A DNA stretch of 60,000 bases from Bolinopsis microptera (Eukaryota; Ctenophora; Tentaculata; Lobata; Bolinopsidae). The stretch spans positions 14,056,340 through 14,116,339 of the forward strand of contig NC_087081.1 of NCBI RefSeq assembly GCF_026151205.1, written 5' to 3'. The position numbers and the translations under genes were made by a program. Under the pieces are notes generated by a model. It was not told the DNA's origin and made no database searches. It saw only the letters and a program-made list of their open reading frames with translations. Below are positions 22,001-32,652 of the stretch, one piece after another. Position 1 is the first letter of the stretch. Every line of letters begins with the position of its first letter.

Positions 22001-25000
22001 TGTTTAGGTTAGGCTACCTTAACAACACTTCTTACACTATTACAAGCAAACAGGTTATGCAAACAAACCAAGTATGCATACGGCTGTCTCATTTTTTCCT
22101 CAACATTGAAATTGTTGAAACATTAAGGAAGAAAAAACCAAGTATCTCAGTTGAGAAATGTGTTAGAAATAATATTTTAAAATGTGTTAGAAATATGTTA
22201 GCATTGCCACCACCAGTAGAATTAGTGTAAAAAGAATACTTAATTTCAAGAGTTAATTTAAATTTTGTTAATGATTGAAATACATTTAAATGGCAAAGAT
22301 AATAATATAACATGATTTTATCCCTTCAGATGGATGAAGAGTGAGGATGGGCCCTCTTTTGCCATGTCCCGCCAACTCATCAGGCAGGAGGGACTGCTTT
22401 GCGGCGGAAGTTGCGGTGCTAACGTCTACTGTGCTGTCGAGGTAATTACCAATTAATTAATCAATTAATAAGTTAATTGAATAGTTAGTTAGTTAATTAA
22501 TTAATTGTTTACTATCAGTTCAGTCGTAGTTGAAACTAATCATTCAGTATTAAGTTCTTTATAACTTTACAAGTAAATCGAGAGTTTTTAATAACTCTAA
22601 TTATTTTCGCTAATTGCCGCTAATTATTATCACTAATTGCCGCTAATTACAGGCAGCGCGTCATCTGCCTGCTGGGGCCCGAGTTGTCGCCATCCTGCCA
22701 GACTCAGTAAGGAACTACATGACTAAATACCTCTCTGATGACTGGATGATAGAGAATGGATTCCTGAACCCTTCTGAGGAGGACGAATTGTCGCTTCAAT
22801 GGTATGCACTCACTTTCTCTTTCTCTTTCTTTAAGTTAACTTGCAATGGAATGGTTTTAAGTTCTTAAATTGACTGATCAGTTTAGTCGATTGATCGGGT
22901 CATCAACCTCTCACTTAGATTTATTTGTCGTTCCTCTTACTTTCATTTTAAATTTTAATTTTTCTCTTATTATATTCCAATATAATAGCTTATTTTGGCA
23001 GGTGGCACAAGTTGCCCGTGTCTGTGATAGCCATGAAGGATCCAATTATCATCTCATCCTCAATGAAGTGTCAGACTGCAATGCAGATCATGAATGATAG
23101 GAACGTGGATCAGCTTCCTGTTGTGGACACTGACGGCTCTATTTCAGGTAATATTGTATGGTGTGACATTACAACAGGTGCTGTGACATTGTAACAGGTG
23201 GTGTGACGTCATACCACGTGATGTGACGTCATAACACGTGCTATTCAAATCTTGATTATTTCTCTGAAGTAGGGGACCAAAACATGAACAGTTTGAGGAA
23301 TTTTCAAAATATACGAAATATATTAATCACTTAATTATCTACATTACATTATACATCCATCTGATCTATCAATATAATATATTATATTGATATAATCTAT
23401 TAATAGAATAATTATTACAGGAGCAGTAACGCTTCATAACATGATGAGAAAGGTTACTAAAGGTCAAGCTGCAGCTCAGGATCCTGTCTCCAAAGTCATG
23501 TACAACCAATTCCAAAAGGTATTTAAGCGGTTCAATTACTAATTGGAATGATTTAACACTCATTATTGAACTCTTTCAAGTTGAACAATTGACGAATTAA
23601 TGATATCGATTGATGACAATCGATTTAGTTACAAAATTTGTTAACGCTGTGTTAAACGTTTACTGCAACCTCGTAATGATCATGAAGTGTGATGCCCTAA
23701 TTAAAATATTTTAATTTCAAGACTGAAATTATAATCATACGTAATAATTTGGAATAATAATTCCATTTTGCTAAAGAGCTCTAAAGTTGCCACCCTGTTA
23801 AACAGAGACAAGAATGTGTGCTAAATAATATGCTTGTTTGTTCAGTTGGCACTGATCCAATATTCTGATCATGCCTTTTCTGTTGTCCTGGCAATGATCC
23901 AACATTCCGATCATGCCTTGGCAAATGAACATATTTTATTAAACTTTGAAAACTTGGATAGATTTAATCATTGATTCGTTTTGCTATTCTGACAAGTGAC
24001 AATTCCAAGATAGATGCAGCTATTATAGCCATACTTAACGTTTAGTCTTTCTACACTATTCCAGCAGCTCCTGCTGCCAGGGAGGCTTTATAAACCCACA
24101 ACCGTATTGTCTTCGTCCCCGTTACATATTTTCATAACCTCGACTCTAGTGCCTGTTATTTTAACATATTATTACACGAACCGTTCTAGAACAAACTCAC
24201 AGTCGGGAGGTTAACCTTTGTTGAGAGTATTGTATGAGATAAAGGGTCACAAGACACAAGTATTGGAAAGAATTCTTTATACCGGTATTATGGGCGATTT
24301 AATTAAGTTATTGAAATGCTTTATCGAAATAATGACTAAAAGATATGAACAGTCGATCGTAAAATTGAACCAAATACAAAATATTATTATTTCAATTCAA
24401 TCAACTGAATGACTATGAGCCCAATGCTGCATGAGTTCAACGTCCTACACCAACAGAAGCGCAGAGATAGTTATCATTCCAAGCCGGGGTCCCAGGTTCA
24501 TCGATGAGAATACAGCCTTTTCCCCGAACATCTCCAGCCCACGAGAAAGAAAAATCTAAAGGAGAATCCCGGGGAACACACAAGTAGTTATCTATCCAAT
24601 GGCCAGGTATTTGATCTGCGACACGTGTACACTTCATTCCAGGAATAACTCCACCCCAACTCCACCTCAGACCGGGGTTCCTGTATCCAGTTTCCCAGCA
24701 CAACTTGTTATCGGCCCAGTCTGGTGCTCCTGGTTCCGTCACGGAGATGCAGTCGTGTCCTGGCAGAGCGCCAGCCCAGCTCCATTTGTACTGTTTGGGC
24801 CAGTGTGGGTAGCCCGCTTGAGCGTCAGATAAGGAGAGCGCTGAGAGGAGAAGGAGGGCGGAACTCAACATGGTCATTTCGTTATGAGGCTGAGTTTTAC
24901 GGTCGGAGATTTTATATAATGTGAGCTGGATGAGATGTGTTACTTTTGGATAACAATAGTTGTCAATGATTTCTTTTGTACAAAGTGGAGTGTTGTCAGT

Positions 25001-28000
25001 TGGGAGACTGACAATAACTCGGTGCCTACTTCTTTTATGTTTATAAACATGAGGGAAGACTAGAGGAGAGGGTGTTATTTTCAGATAAATCTTAATTCTG
25101 CTACCCCGTACCAACTTCGACGGACGAACATCTTAAGTTTGTATTGTTCTGCTCTTTTGCGCAACTTCTCGCCTCAAGCTCAAGAAGGCTCCCTTTTCAT
25201 CTGTTTTGTTAGTTCGCATCTTCATGTAAAACTCATTACCAGTACAGCTGGTACCATCATGGTTAGAAATATTGGGGTCACGACAATGTTTGTCAATATT
25301 ATTTTCGCAATGTTAATTCTGGGGATAAAGATACTGTGGAAAGTCCTGGCAATATTATAATATGATTGATGTACAGTGAAGATTGTGTTAAGAACCTTTT
25401 TAAAATTCAAACAGATTACCGTCCGCGTCGTCAAAGTTTAAAATAACAAAATGTTGACAAACATTTTCCGGTATTTCACCCGCTACCAGCTGTACCCTTA
25501 ACAAGTTAACAATCCGCCAGGGTTTGGGTTGAAACCAGACCCCTATTGTGAGGGTTCCCCGTGAATCTGGGATCTTAAAGATAGTTATGTGTTTAGTTAC
25601 AATATTCTACATAATGACATTATTAATGTAACGATGTTAAGTAAGTTTCTCGATCGGAGCATTGCATAATATAATATTACATTAGTTCTGGTTATTATTT
25701 TCCTCATCTGATTATTTTACTGACGTAAATAATTTGTTTCCAACGGAAATGTTTCTTATCTCATTCCTACACGTATTACAGTCCCTGAGTGCAGACAGAA
25801 ATTACATCGTATTGACGTATTGTACAAAATTACATTATCTTGTTAGTCTTATCACGCTTTGCCAATTTGACAAGACGCAAGACATATTGTGTTGGTATGG
25901 TACAGCACCAGTTTGTCGGGCACGTGGTTACAGTGTGTCGTAGTCACAAGGTACAGTCGGTTGATAACGTGATCAATTCTAGCCAGCGATAAGGACTGGA
26001 TTAGATACTTTACCGAAATTAGATCCACAGCTCACAATTCACATTATGAGTTACAAAGAAGACGCTTGCGTTCTAAAAGGATTGGCTTATTTTTCTCTTA
26101 AACTGCAAGAATAATATCGTGATAATAATACCAGTGACAATATTAGTACGAATTTTGTTTTAAATAATCCCAGCCCTAACTATGAATACTCTGAATGTCA
26201 GAGACGTACACCACCGCGATTCGGCGCCGCGAAATTTTCTCCCAGACCGCCGCCACGAAATTTTGACCCAGACCGCGGTCTTTGAGGTATTGGCCGTCAG
26301 ATCAACAAATACAGCTGTTAACGATAAATTAGTTCTTCAATGTAGAGTGATATTAAGAAAGCGATTCAAATACATAAGTTACACAACCAAATTACCATAA
26401 TGTACACACTACACAGTACACCTCACAGACCGCGGTTTGGATATCTCATAGTGAGACCGTCGCCACCGGCCAATTTTGGCGTCCAGACCGCCGCCGCCTA
26501 AAAGTAACACGGTGCACTGCTGAGTGTGTTAACAGGTCGAACAGGACCGTTCTATTGATCGGGAATATCATGTGTAATATCATTGGGGCTCACTCGACAC
26601 ACAGCATGTTGATGATTTGTGTTTTTATATTCTCATTTCTCAATCTGCAACGGTTAAATCCATATAAATTATAAATCTACATAAGGGCAATTCCACGGTA
26701 AGGTTCCACTTGGTGAAAATGAAAAATGTTAAGATAGGCACCTAATTTTGGTTAAAATATGTTCATTAGACTATTAACCTTACAGGTCAACAAAAGTTTT
26801 TTGTTTCATATTGCATTAACTTTTGATTTTTCTCATTCAAAGGAACACTACTCGGAAATTTAAAAAATCATTCAAATTTTCAAAGGGCCATAGTTTGGGT
26901 ATGCAGCAATATTTCTCTATGAAATTCCATACACTTAAGCATAGGCATAAGAATGAGAGCTATGCAAAGTTTCAAAACCGTTGCTCAAATACTTTTTCTA
27001 AAAAATTTCCACAAAGATGGTGTCGCGTCCGTCACAAAATTAAGCAAAAAAGTTTTTTCAGAGCCACATAGTGCTATTATATTCAAAAAACCACTGTAAC
27101 CTATCTCTTCTGAAGGTAAGGGAGTACCGTAGAAATTATCAGACTTGTATCTTTTAAGAAAAAAATTTTGTCCCAACTTGTCGCGTCCGTCACATTTAAA
27201 AAAAAATGTTCCAAAAAATATTTTAACAGACTTTAAATGCATTTTTGTTAAAGCTGAGACCGTCCTTAACAAAACATTGTTGTCAAATCGAAAATTGGAC
27301 AGAAAATGACTGAGTTATGTATAATTTTGTATATGCCCATATATGGGCTTACGGCTCACTTTTAGCCATTTTTATCCATATTTCCATTATTTTGACTAAA
27401 ACCAAGACAAATTGAAGTCAAATAAGGTTTGACTATGTTGACTAGACTATCAAATAACATCATATGCAATTCAATAATTAAATTTACTGAGTTTTGCCAT
27501 TTTATTTGCCTTAACCTTTTTCAGGGGTAAAAGGCACAAAAAATGGACTTTACCCTATTTTCGCATATTTTTGAAGTAAAAATTCAATATCTTCCACATT
27601 TTAAACACTAAAGTAATGAAACTTTTGGGAGATGGTCTCAACAGTGTGATGTGTTGAACAGAGATGAATGTTTTACCAGAGTTATAAATTTGTTCAAGTA
27701 GAGAAATAATTGCTGCCCCTAGATTGATACCCTAGCGTATGCCCAAAATGGACGATTTGGCTATTGCAGACCTCGTGGAAGTACTTGCGGCCTAAAAATT
27801 GGCATAAATATAGAATGAAGGTCACTGAACAAGATAAAAGTGTCAAATAGAAGATTTGGAGGAATTGAAAAAAAACGTGTGTCCGTCACAGTCACGTCCG
27901 TCACAATTTGAAAATGGCGCCACGCAACTAAAAACTGAGCAATCTCCAAAAAAATGGTATCTCAGAAATCCCTAAACCTTTTTCTATCACTGCATGTCCA

Positions 28001-31000
28001 AATTAAAGATAATAGATAACGTTTTGAGATAGATTTGGGTACCTTCTGAGTAGACACCCAAAAAAAGTGTCATATTTTAGTCGCGTCCGTCACAGGGGTG
28101 CTATCTCAGAAAGTAATAATGGTAGGGGTCTGAAATTTTCACACAACCTATAGAAAGGTTAAATGTGGACTAATAAATAGTTTAAACTGATAAAGAAGCA
28201 ACATCCTGAGCACAACATTCGTTTGAACTTTAAAAAATGGCATAATCGTGGTGTCCGTCACGGTGGAATTGCCCATAAATGGGACTTCGTACTGAACGGT
28301 TTTCGGATTATTGAGTCCGGGCGGAAATGGAAACCCAAGTTATTACTATCTAACGGAAAGATTGGGTGTTGTCTGATAATACCACTTGAAATTACAGTTT
28401 ACATCGTCACGTTGTCAGAAGTAACTAGATGTTGCTCGGTAGTCGATATTAACCGCCAACTTTAAGTCTTTTAACTATAGAATAGAAGCGTACGTATCAT
28501 GACGTAACATGGTGTAGTATGACGTTAAATGGTGTAGTATGACGTAACATGACGTAATTCTCGCAGGTTTCTGTGGATACATCTCTGGCTGTAGTTTCTA
28601 AGATGTTGGACCACGATCACTTCGTCATCGTTACCAAAGGGTGGCAGTACTGTGAGTAATACTTATAATACTATAAATTACACCAATCATACTAATAGTA
28701 ATTATGCTATTACATTAATTATGATCATATTAATTATACATAGTTATAATCATAATAATTTTGGTAACTTCATACAAATATTTGTTCATAAAATCTGAAC
28801 TGATAAAAAAGTCCATAATCTTGGTATTTCAACACTAAGTCTCGCTTGAATGACTTAAATGTACATCTTTGTCGGGTTTATTTTAATGTCGAAGCGTGTA
28901 ATAAATGTTAGAATTTATTTATTTATTATACTAATAGTAATTATTGCATGGTCAACAATAACCCTGCTGAAAGCTTGCCAGTTAGAAAACGTTAGCTTAG
29001 TTCAGTGGACTTTCTTTGTGCAATATAATTAAACATGGTAATCCTGGTTTATTATAACCAAACCAACTTAAATGTGAACATTCTCAGGTTTGTTAGTTCG
29101 TGGTTCAAATAAAGTAGAGTCCACGTGTTTCTTACCACCTCACAAATATGCAACACCTAGTAGCTAGTAGCTTATAATATGGTACAGACGTATTCACAAA
29201 TATGCAACACTTTGTAGCTAGTAGCTTATAATATGGTACAGACGGATTCAGACTTTTGTCAAATTATTAATATTAGTGAGCTTCAACAAAAGAGAGGAAT
29301 CCAGTTAGAGTTAGGATGTTAATTTCATTTTCTATAAACTAGCTGTTATGTGTGTAAACGAATTTAACTGGTCTAAGAAATGTGGAAGCTACAATTTCAA
29401 ACATTTCACAAATCTTCAAGTGTAATTCATGACTAGTTCCTATATCACCCTATATCACTATTCTATCTACATTTACGTGGTTACTGTCTGATCGAGTGTT
29501 TTAAAAATAAGATGGACCATTTTTGGTTCTTTGCTACCATCCGGAAAATGTACCCCTACATTTTTGGTTCTTTGCTACCATCCGAAAAATGTACCCCTAC
29601 ATTTTTGGTTCTTTGCTACCATCCGGAAAATGTACCCCTACATTTTTGGTTCTTTGCTACCATCCGAAAAATGTACCCCTACATTTTTGGTTCTTTGCTA
29701 CCATCCGGAAAATGTACCCCTACATTTTTGGTTCTTTGCTACCATCCGGACTTGTACCCCTACATTTTTGTCTCAAAAGATATCTTTGACTATTTAATAA
29801 TAAGAAAAGACAACATCAGAGTAATTTATTTACCTCATTTATATCTTCTGGTATAAAAGATGTAAGCTTAAGAAAAAGAACTATTAAAACTTAGAAGGTT
29901 TACCATGAAAGGAAACAATTGTAGAGCAGAGAGGGTAGGATTATTATTTCCCCTAGAGACTAAAGACTCTAGTTACCTGTGTAACCGGCTCTTACACAGA
30001 TGTATTTATAACCCAACCGGTTTTTAATACGTCATCCTCACCGAGCATTGGGTATGAAATACTATACTAACTCCCTCTAGCGGTCAGACAAATTCAATAT
30101 TAATCCTGTCTTAATTATTCAGAGATCGGACTTGAAAGCGTTATTTTATCCAGAATCAGCTAAGTCATAAATGTACACTGATAAGTTCGGTAACTCAATT
30201 TCTCAGAAAAACATGTGGCATTAATTTGTCCCGTGAAATGAAGTGAATTACATTTTCATAGAAGCGCTGGTTAAATATATTTGTCTGACGTAATTCGCTG
30301 CAGACATGCTGCCCAGACAATGCGTATAAACCATGGCTACTTGTATTAGGAGCAAGTTAAAATTGATAAACAACAATATTGTAGAATATAAGGAGTTTGG
30401 CTTGTAGTAAGTTTATAGACTCATGGTGGTCTCTAAGATGAGTCATAATTAAATTCTTCAAAATTGTATTTTTATTCTGATCAAATTTCACGAAGTGTTC
30501 TATTAGACTTTCTTAGCGAAACTTCCATAATTTACATTTTTATTTATTATTTCGATCACTTTAGAGAAATAAAAGTTTACAGTATGTAAGTTATTAGTAT
30601 CTAAGTTAATAGTATGTAAGTTAATAGTATGTAATTTTATAGTATGTAACTACTACTACTACTACTAATATGTCGGAACTAAGTCCGATCTACGCCAGAT
30701 AACCCCTTCCATATATCCCTGTCCCGCATCAGGGAAAGTCGCGTTAAAGTTGATGCCGTGGCGTCAGTAAAATGGTACGGATAAACATATATATATATAT
30801 TATTAATATACATATCGTCTCGCTTTATATATAGTAAGATGTAAGAGTTCATTTGTAGTAATTTTCAGACGAGGATGACGGCAAACCTGCACCACGTGAA
30901 ATGTACATTGGTACTGTCACCGCCTCCCACCTGTTAGCTTACATCATAGCTGGACCTCACCTTTATACCAACGGGGTATCAGATGATAAAACCGTCGGAT

Positions 31001-32652
31001 CAGATGTCGAAAGTTTAAAGTCATGTGATAATGAGTCGTGATGCCGTGATCTGAGTATGTTTCACTTTTTTTGTGAAAGCTGATGTTTCACTTTAAAAGC
31101 TGATGTTTCACTTTAAAAAACTGAAAATGTGCTGGTTTGCTGATTTATGTGTGCGTGTGTTATATATTAGTGTATGTTTGCAGTGATCTATATATTCTGA
31201 GTCTGATTTTTACAGCACTTAAATGAATTATGGCGAAAATGTGATGATACGGAACATGTTATATATGCACAATCAAATGACCTTTTTTTGCCATTCTAAA
31301 CTTTTTTTCAATGCATTTTAATTTCAATCATAACAGCAAAGCATCATCCTTTTATTATTTTACTGAGACTCTCGGAGTTCACCAAAAAGCACATAATTTT
31401 CAATTTTATCTCAATATTTTCATTTAACCCTCAAATCTTTTCATACATTTTTCGAATTGGGTGATGTTTGACTGCACTAAATACACTATATTTGCACTAT
31501 ATTTGCACTATATTTGCACTATATTTGCACTATATTTGCACTATATTTGCACTATATTTGCACTATATTTGCACTATATTTGCACTACATTTGCACTACA
31601 TTTGCACTACATTTGCACTACATTTGCAATAAATTCACTTTATTTGTACCTAATAAAGTATGCAGTATGAATAATAATATGGTAAATTTCTCATCTCCAG
31701 ATATAAGCTTGGTGTGGTTTTAGTTTGGTGTGGTTTTTAGTTCATTTCAAAATATTATGGTAAATATCAAAAACGTTAGTTCGAGTAATAACTGACAAAT
31801 TAATATATGATTATTCTGGTGAACGGCCAGTACAGTTGGAAATTCTAATAAAATTTAAGGAATTCCTGAAAAAGATCTATATCGACATTTTGGGGCATTT
31901 CAATTCACGATACGGCAACTAATGCCAGTAGCCCAGTATACTAGCACTGCGTACTGTGTTTAAGAGGCAATTTATACGTTACAATTATTCCTACCCTTGT
32001 GAACATATAAATCTGTGTGAAAGCATTGAACGTGTTTTAAAGGTGCTACCAAAACCCGTTACACCCGTTAAGTTAATATTTGGATGGAATTTGGATACTA
32101 AACTCAATCAACTTGATACCCTGATATAATTAGACGTGTAAATGTTACACAATATTGCTTGAAATCAGAAATAACTTTACCTAATATTGCGGTTTGTCAT
32201 GATGATAGATGGAATGTTCGACGGGAAAATAAAATGCTTGAAATAAGTACTGATTGAGATGGAATAGATGATACTCTAGTAAAATGAACACTAATTATTG
32301 TTAACCATTTGCATTATAATATAATAGTAATAACAATGTGTAAAATCCGGATTGGAATATTATTTATGAGTCGCATAGTTGAAATGTTTTCTTGGGTAAA
32401 TTTCTGTTGATCCCGTTTGATGCGACAAGGAGCCTTTTCCTTGTCGCATCAGACGGGATCAATAGAAACATATCCAAGAAAACAATAATAATATGATATA
32501 TAATATTGTATTCAGATGACGATGACGGTGTCCACACAGAGAAGCAGATCGTGTTTGGTATACTGAGCAGAAGTGATATTGTACACTACCTTATGAACGA
32601 AGGCTCAGAGGAAACACCACCTAAAGTACCCCTTACCAATGGTTTCCACTAG
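16094..32652 (+). CDS. CBS: Cystathionine beta-synthase with two alternative last exons
   Basis: A PLP enzyme of transsulfuration that joins serine and homocysteine. Common exons: 16094-16162, 16291-16376, 16808-16908, 17019-17156, 17330-17479, 17705-17769, 18994-19063, 19267-19358, 19677-19816, 22330-22441, 22653-22801, 23002-23147, 23421-23518, 28567-28651. Last exon is 30869-31041 (557 aa) or 32516-32652 (545 aa); human CBS is 551. An N-terminal haem motif keeps Cys in SDCKW and His in SPHVH. The PLP lysine is in GGSVKDR, substrate loop EPTSGNTG, phosphate loop GTGTGGT. The C-terminal Bateman part has two CBS motifs. The human CXXC is absent (EKLPNI). An AG precedes the ATG by 3 bp, so a 5' UTR exon is likely. 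Two antisense genes lie in introns 9 and 13. Confidence 0.96.
16348..16550 (+). repeat. Four tandem copies of the end of CBS exon 2 with its splice donor
   Basis: A 49-bp unit (55 bp once) holds the last exon-2 codons (HVHNKWAP) plus the donor and following intron bases. Donors read GTAAGTAG at 16377, GTGAGTAG at 16432, GTAAGTAG at 16481 and 16530. Only the first keeps the frame; using a later one would read CCG TAA, an immediate stop. Confidence 0.92.
16682..16775. repeat. 11-bp repeat (CAGTAAGAATA)n in CBS intron 2
   Basis: About eight copies close to the exon-3 acceptor at 16807. Confidence 0.9.
18330..18881. mobile_element. TA-flanked MITE in CBS intron 6
   Basis: A 552-bp element with terminal inverted repeats beginning CCTTAGG (left CCTTAGGGCCAACAAATTT; right, reverse complement, CCTTAGGAACGACAAATTT), flanked by TA on both sides. 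A TA duplication suggests a Tc1/mariner-type transposase acting in trans. The subterminal parts repeat AATTTGGTTAC-like and ACTAAATTT-like motifs. No transposase. Confidence 0.75.
20185..20440. repeat. 42-bp tandem repeat made from the 3' end of the ferroportin-like gene
   Basis: Six copies of a roughly 42-bp unit. The rightmost copy contains the last codons and stop of the minus-strand carrier gene ([12 protein letters not shown] at 20411-20413); the rest lie in its 3' UTR. Confidence 0.88.
20411..21735 (-). CDS. Ferroportin-like (SLC40-type) MFS transporter, 3' exon, nested in CBS intron 9
   Basis: One large exon on the strand opposite CBS. The first internal ATG is at 21529, but the frame stays open to an AG acceptor with a pyrimidine tract at 21736, adding about 69 hydrophobic residues, so upstream exons should exist; I did not identify them. 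The protein is rich in membrane segments. Ferroportin exports iron across the plasma membrane. Similarity is seen at [16 protein letters not shown] (human ILMGASAITG region), at RGSISGVN followed by a Leu-rich helix (human RGIINGVQN), and at the INSARSVID segment (human NATIRRID). An acidic loop [12 protein letters not shown] separates two late helices. The match is by eye, so another MFS family remains possible. The last codons are part of a tandem repeat. Confidence 0.7.
24437..24877 (-). CDS. Small secreted protein with three W-x-G...W-x-D-N-x-L-C repeats, nested in CBS intron 13
   Basis: Single-exon frame of 146 residues. The start at 24877 is chosen because it opens a signal peptide ([21 protein letters not shown]) and lies 41 bp after a TATATAAA; the open frame continues upstream to 25114, but that part has no similarity. 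The mature protein is three units of about 40 residues, each with an SW[AG]G motif, an invariant Cys, a Pro-Gly pair and a W-x-D-N-x-L-C end. Two Cys per unit plus one extra suggest one disulphide per unit. Secretion is inferred from the leader. I do not recognise the family well enough to name a function; a lectin-like or matrix role would be a guess. Confidence 0.8.
   Translation of the reverse strand: MTMLSSALLLLSALSLSDAQAGYPHWPKQYKWSWAGALPGHDCISVTEPGAPDWADNKLCWETGYRNPGLRWSWGGVIPGMKCTRVADQIPGHWIDNYLCVPRDSPLDFSFSWAGDVRGKGCILIDEPGTPAWNDNYLCASVGVGR
24911..24918 (-). promoter_or_regulatory. TATA box of the secreted-repeat gene
   Basis: Minus-strand TATATAAA (its first base at 24918) starts 41 bp before the ATG at 24877. 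The spacing matches that in GPx copy 2 and supports this start rather than the longer open frame. Confidence 0.55.
26685..28274. mobile_element. 1.6-kb TIR element in CBS intron 13
   Basis: The left end reads GGGCAATTCCACGGT and the right end is its near-exact reverse complement. Both are flanked by ATAA, a candidate 4-bp target duplication. Inside, the motif GTCCGTCAC occurs six times (about 27023, 27181, 27881, 27895, 28081, 28253), often as TCGCGTCCGTCAC. No transposase frame is visible, so it is non-autonomous. I cannot assign a superfamily. Confidence 0.7.
29130..29250. repeat. Two copies of a roughly 62-bp repeat in CBS intron 14
   Basis: The block CACAAATATGCAACAC through GGTACAGACG is present twice in tandem. 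Confidence 0.8.
29525..29772. repeat. 41-bp minisatellite in CBS intron 14
   Basis: Six copies at 29525, 29566, 29607, 29648, 29689 and 29730. The period is not a multiple of three and no copy contains a stop on the plus strand, which creates overlapping open frames in all three frames; none looks like a real protein. Confidence 0.93.
30869..31041 (+). CDS. CBS: CBS alternative last exon A
   Basis: It joins exon 14 in phase (T|AC gives Tyr) and reads [20 protein letters not shown], then HLLAYII, then an acidic tail to TGA at 31041. The [15 protein letters not shown] stretch corresponds to the last strand and helix of the second CBS motif (human GVVTAIDLLNFV). A pyrimidine-containing acceptor ATTTTCAG precedes it. 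Confidence 0.9.
31485..31632. repeat. 11-bp microsatellite (TTTGCACTATA)n
   Basis: About 13 copies between CBS terminal exons A and B, with the last four changed to TTTGCACTACA. Confidence 0.95.
32386..32483. repeat. Long inverted repeat upstream of CBS terminal exon B
   Basis: Arms of about 46 bp. The inner 25 bp (TTGATCCCGTTTGATGCGAC, then AAGGA) pair with one mismatch around a 5-6-base loop; the outer 20 bp pair with several mismatches. It ends 32 bp before the exon-B acceptor, so in the pre-mRNA it would put a strong hairpin next to a regulated splice site. Confidence 0.88.
32516..32652 (+). CDS. CBS: CBS alternative last exon B
   Basis: It joins exon 14 in the same phase (T|AT gives Tyr) and reads [20 protein letters not shown], then DIVHYLM and a Pro-rich tail ending TAG at 32652. 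[15 protein letters not shown] is an independent version of the final CBS-motif segment, closer to the human FGVVTAIDLL pattern. Both exons start Y-[ED]-D-D-G, so one arose by duplication of the other. A long hairpin lies in the intron just upstream. Confidence 0.92.

Noticed and set aside
24878-25114. N-terminal extension of the secreted-repeat protein
   Set aside because: The added 79 residues have no leader or domain and overlap the TATA box; the internal Met at 24877 opens a signal peptide.
29512-29856. Three overlapping open frames of 88-114 codons
   Set aside because: A 41-bp repeat without stop codons; all frames are open at once, so this is not coding selection.
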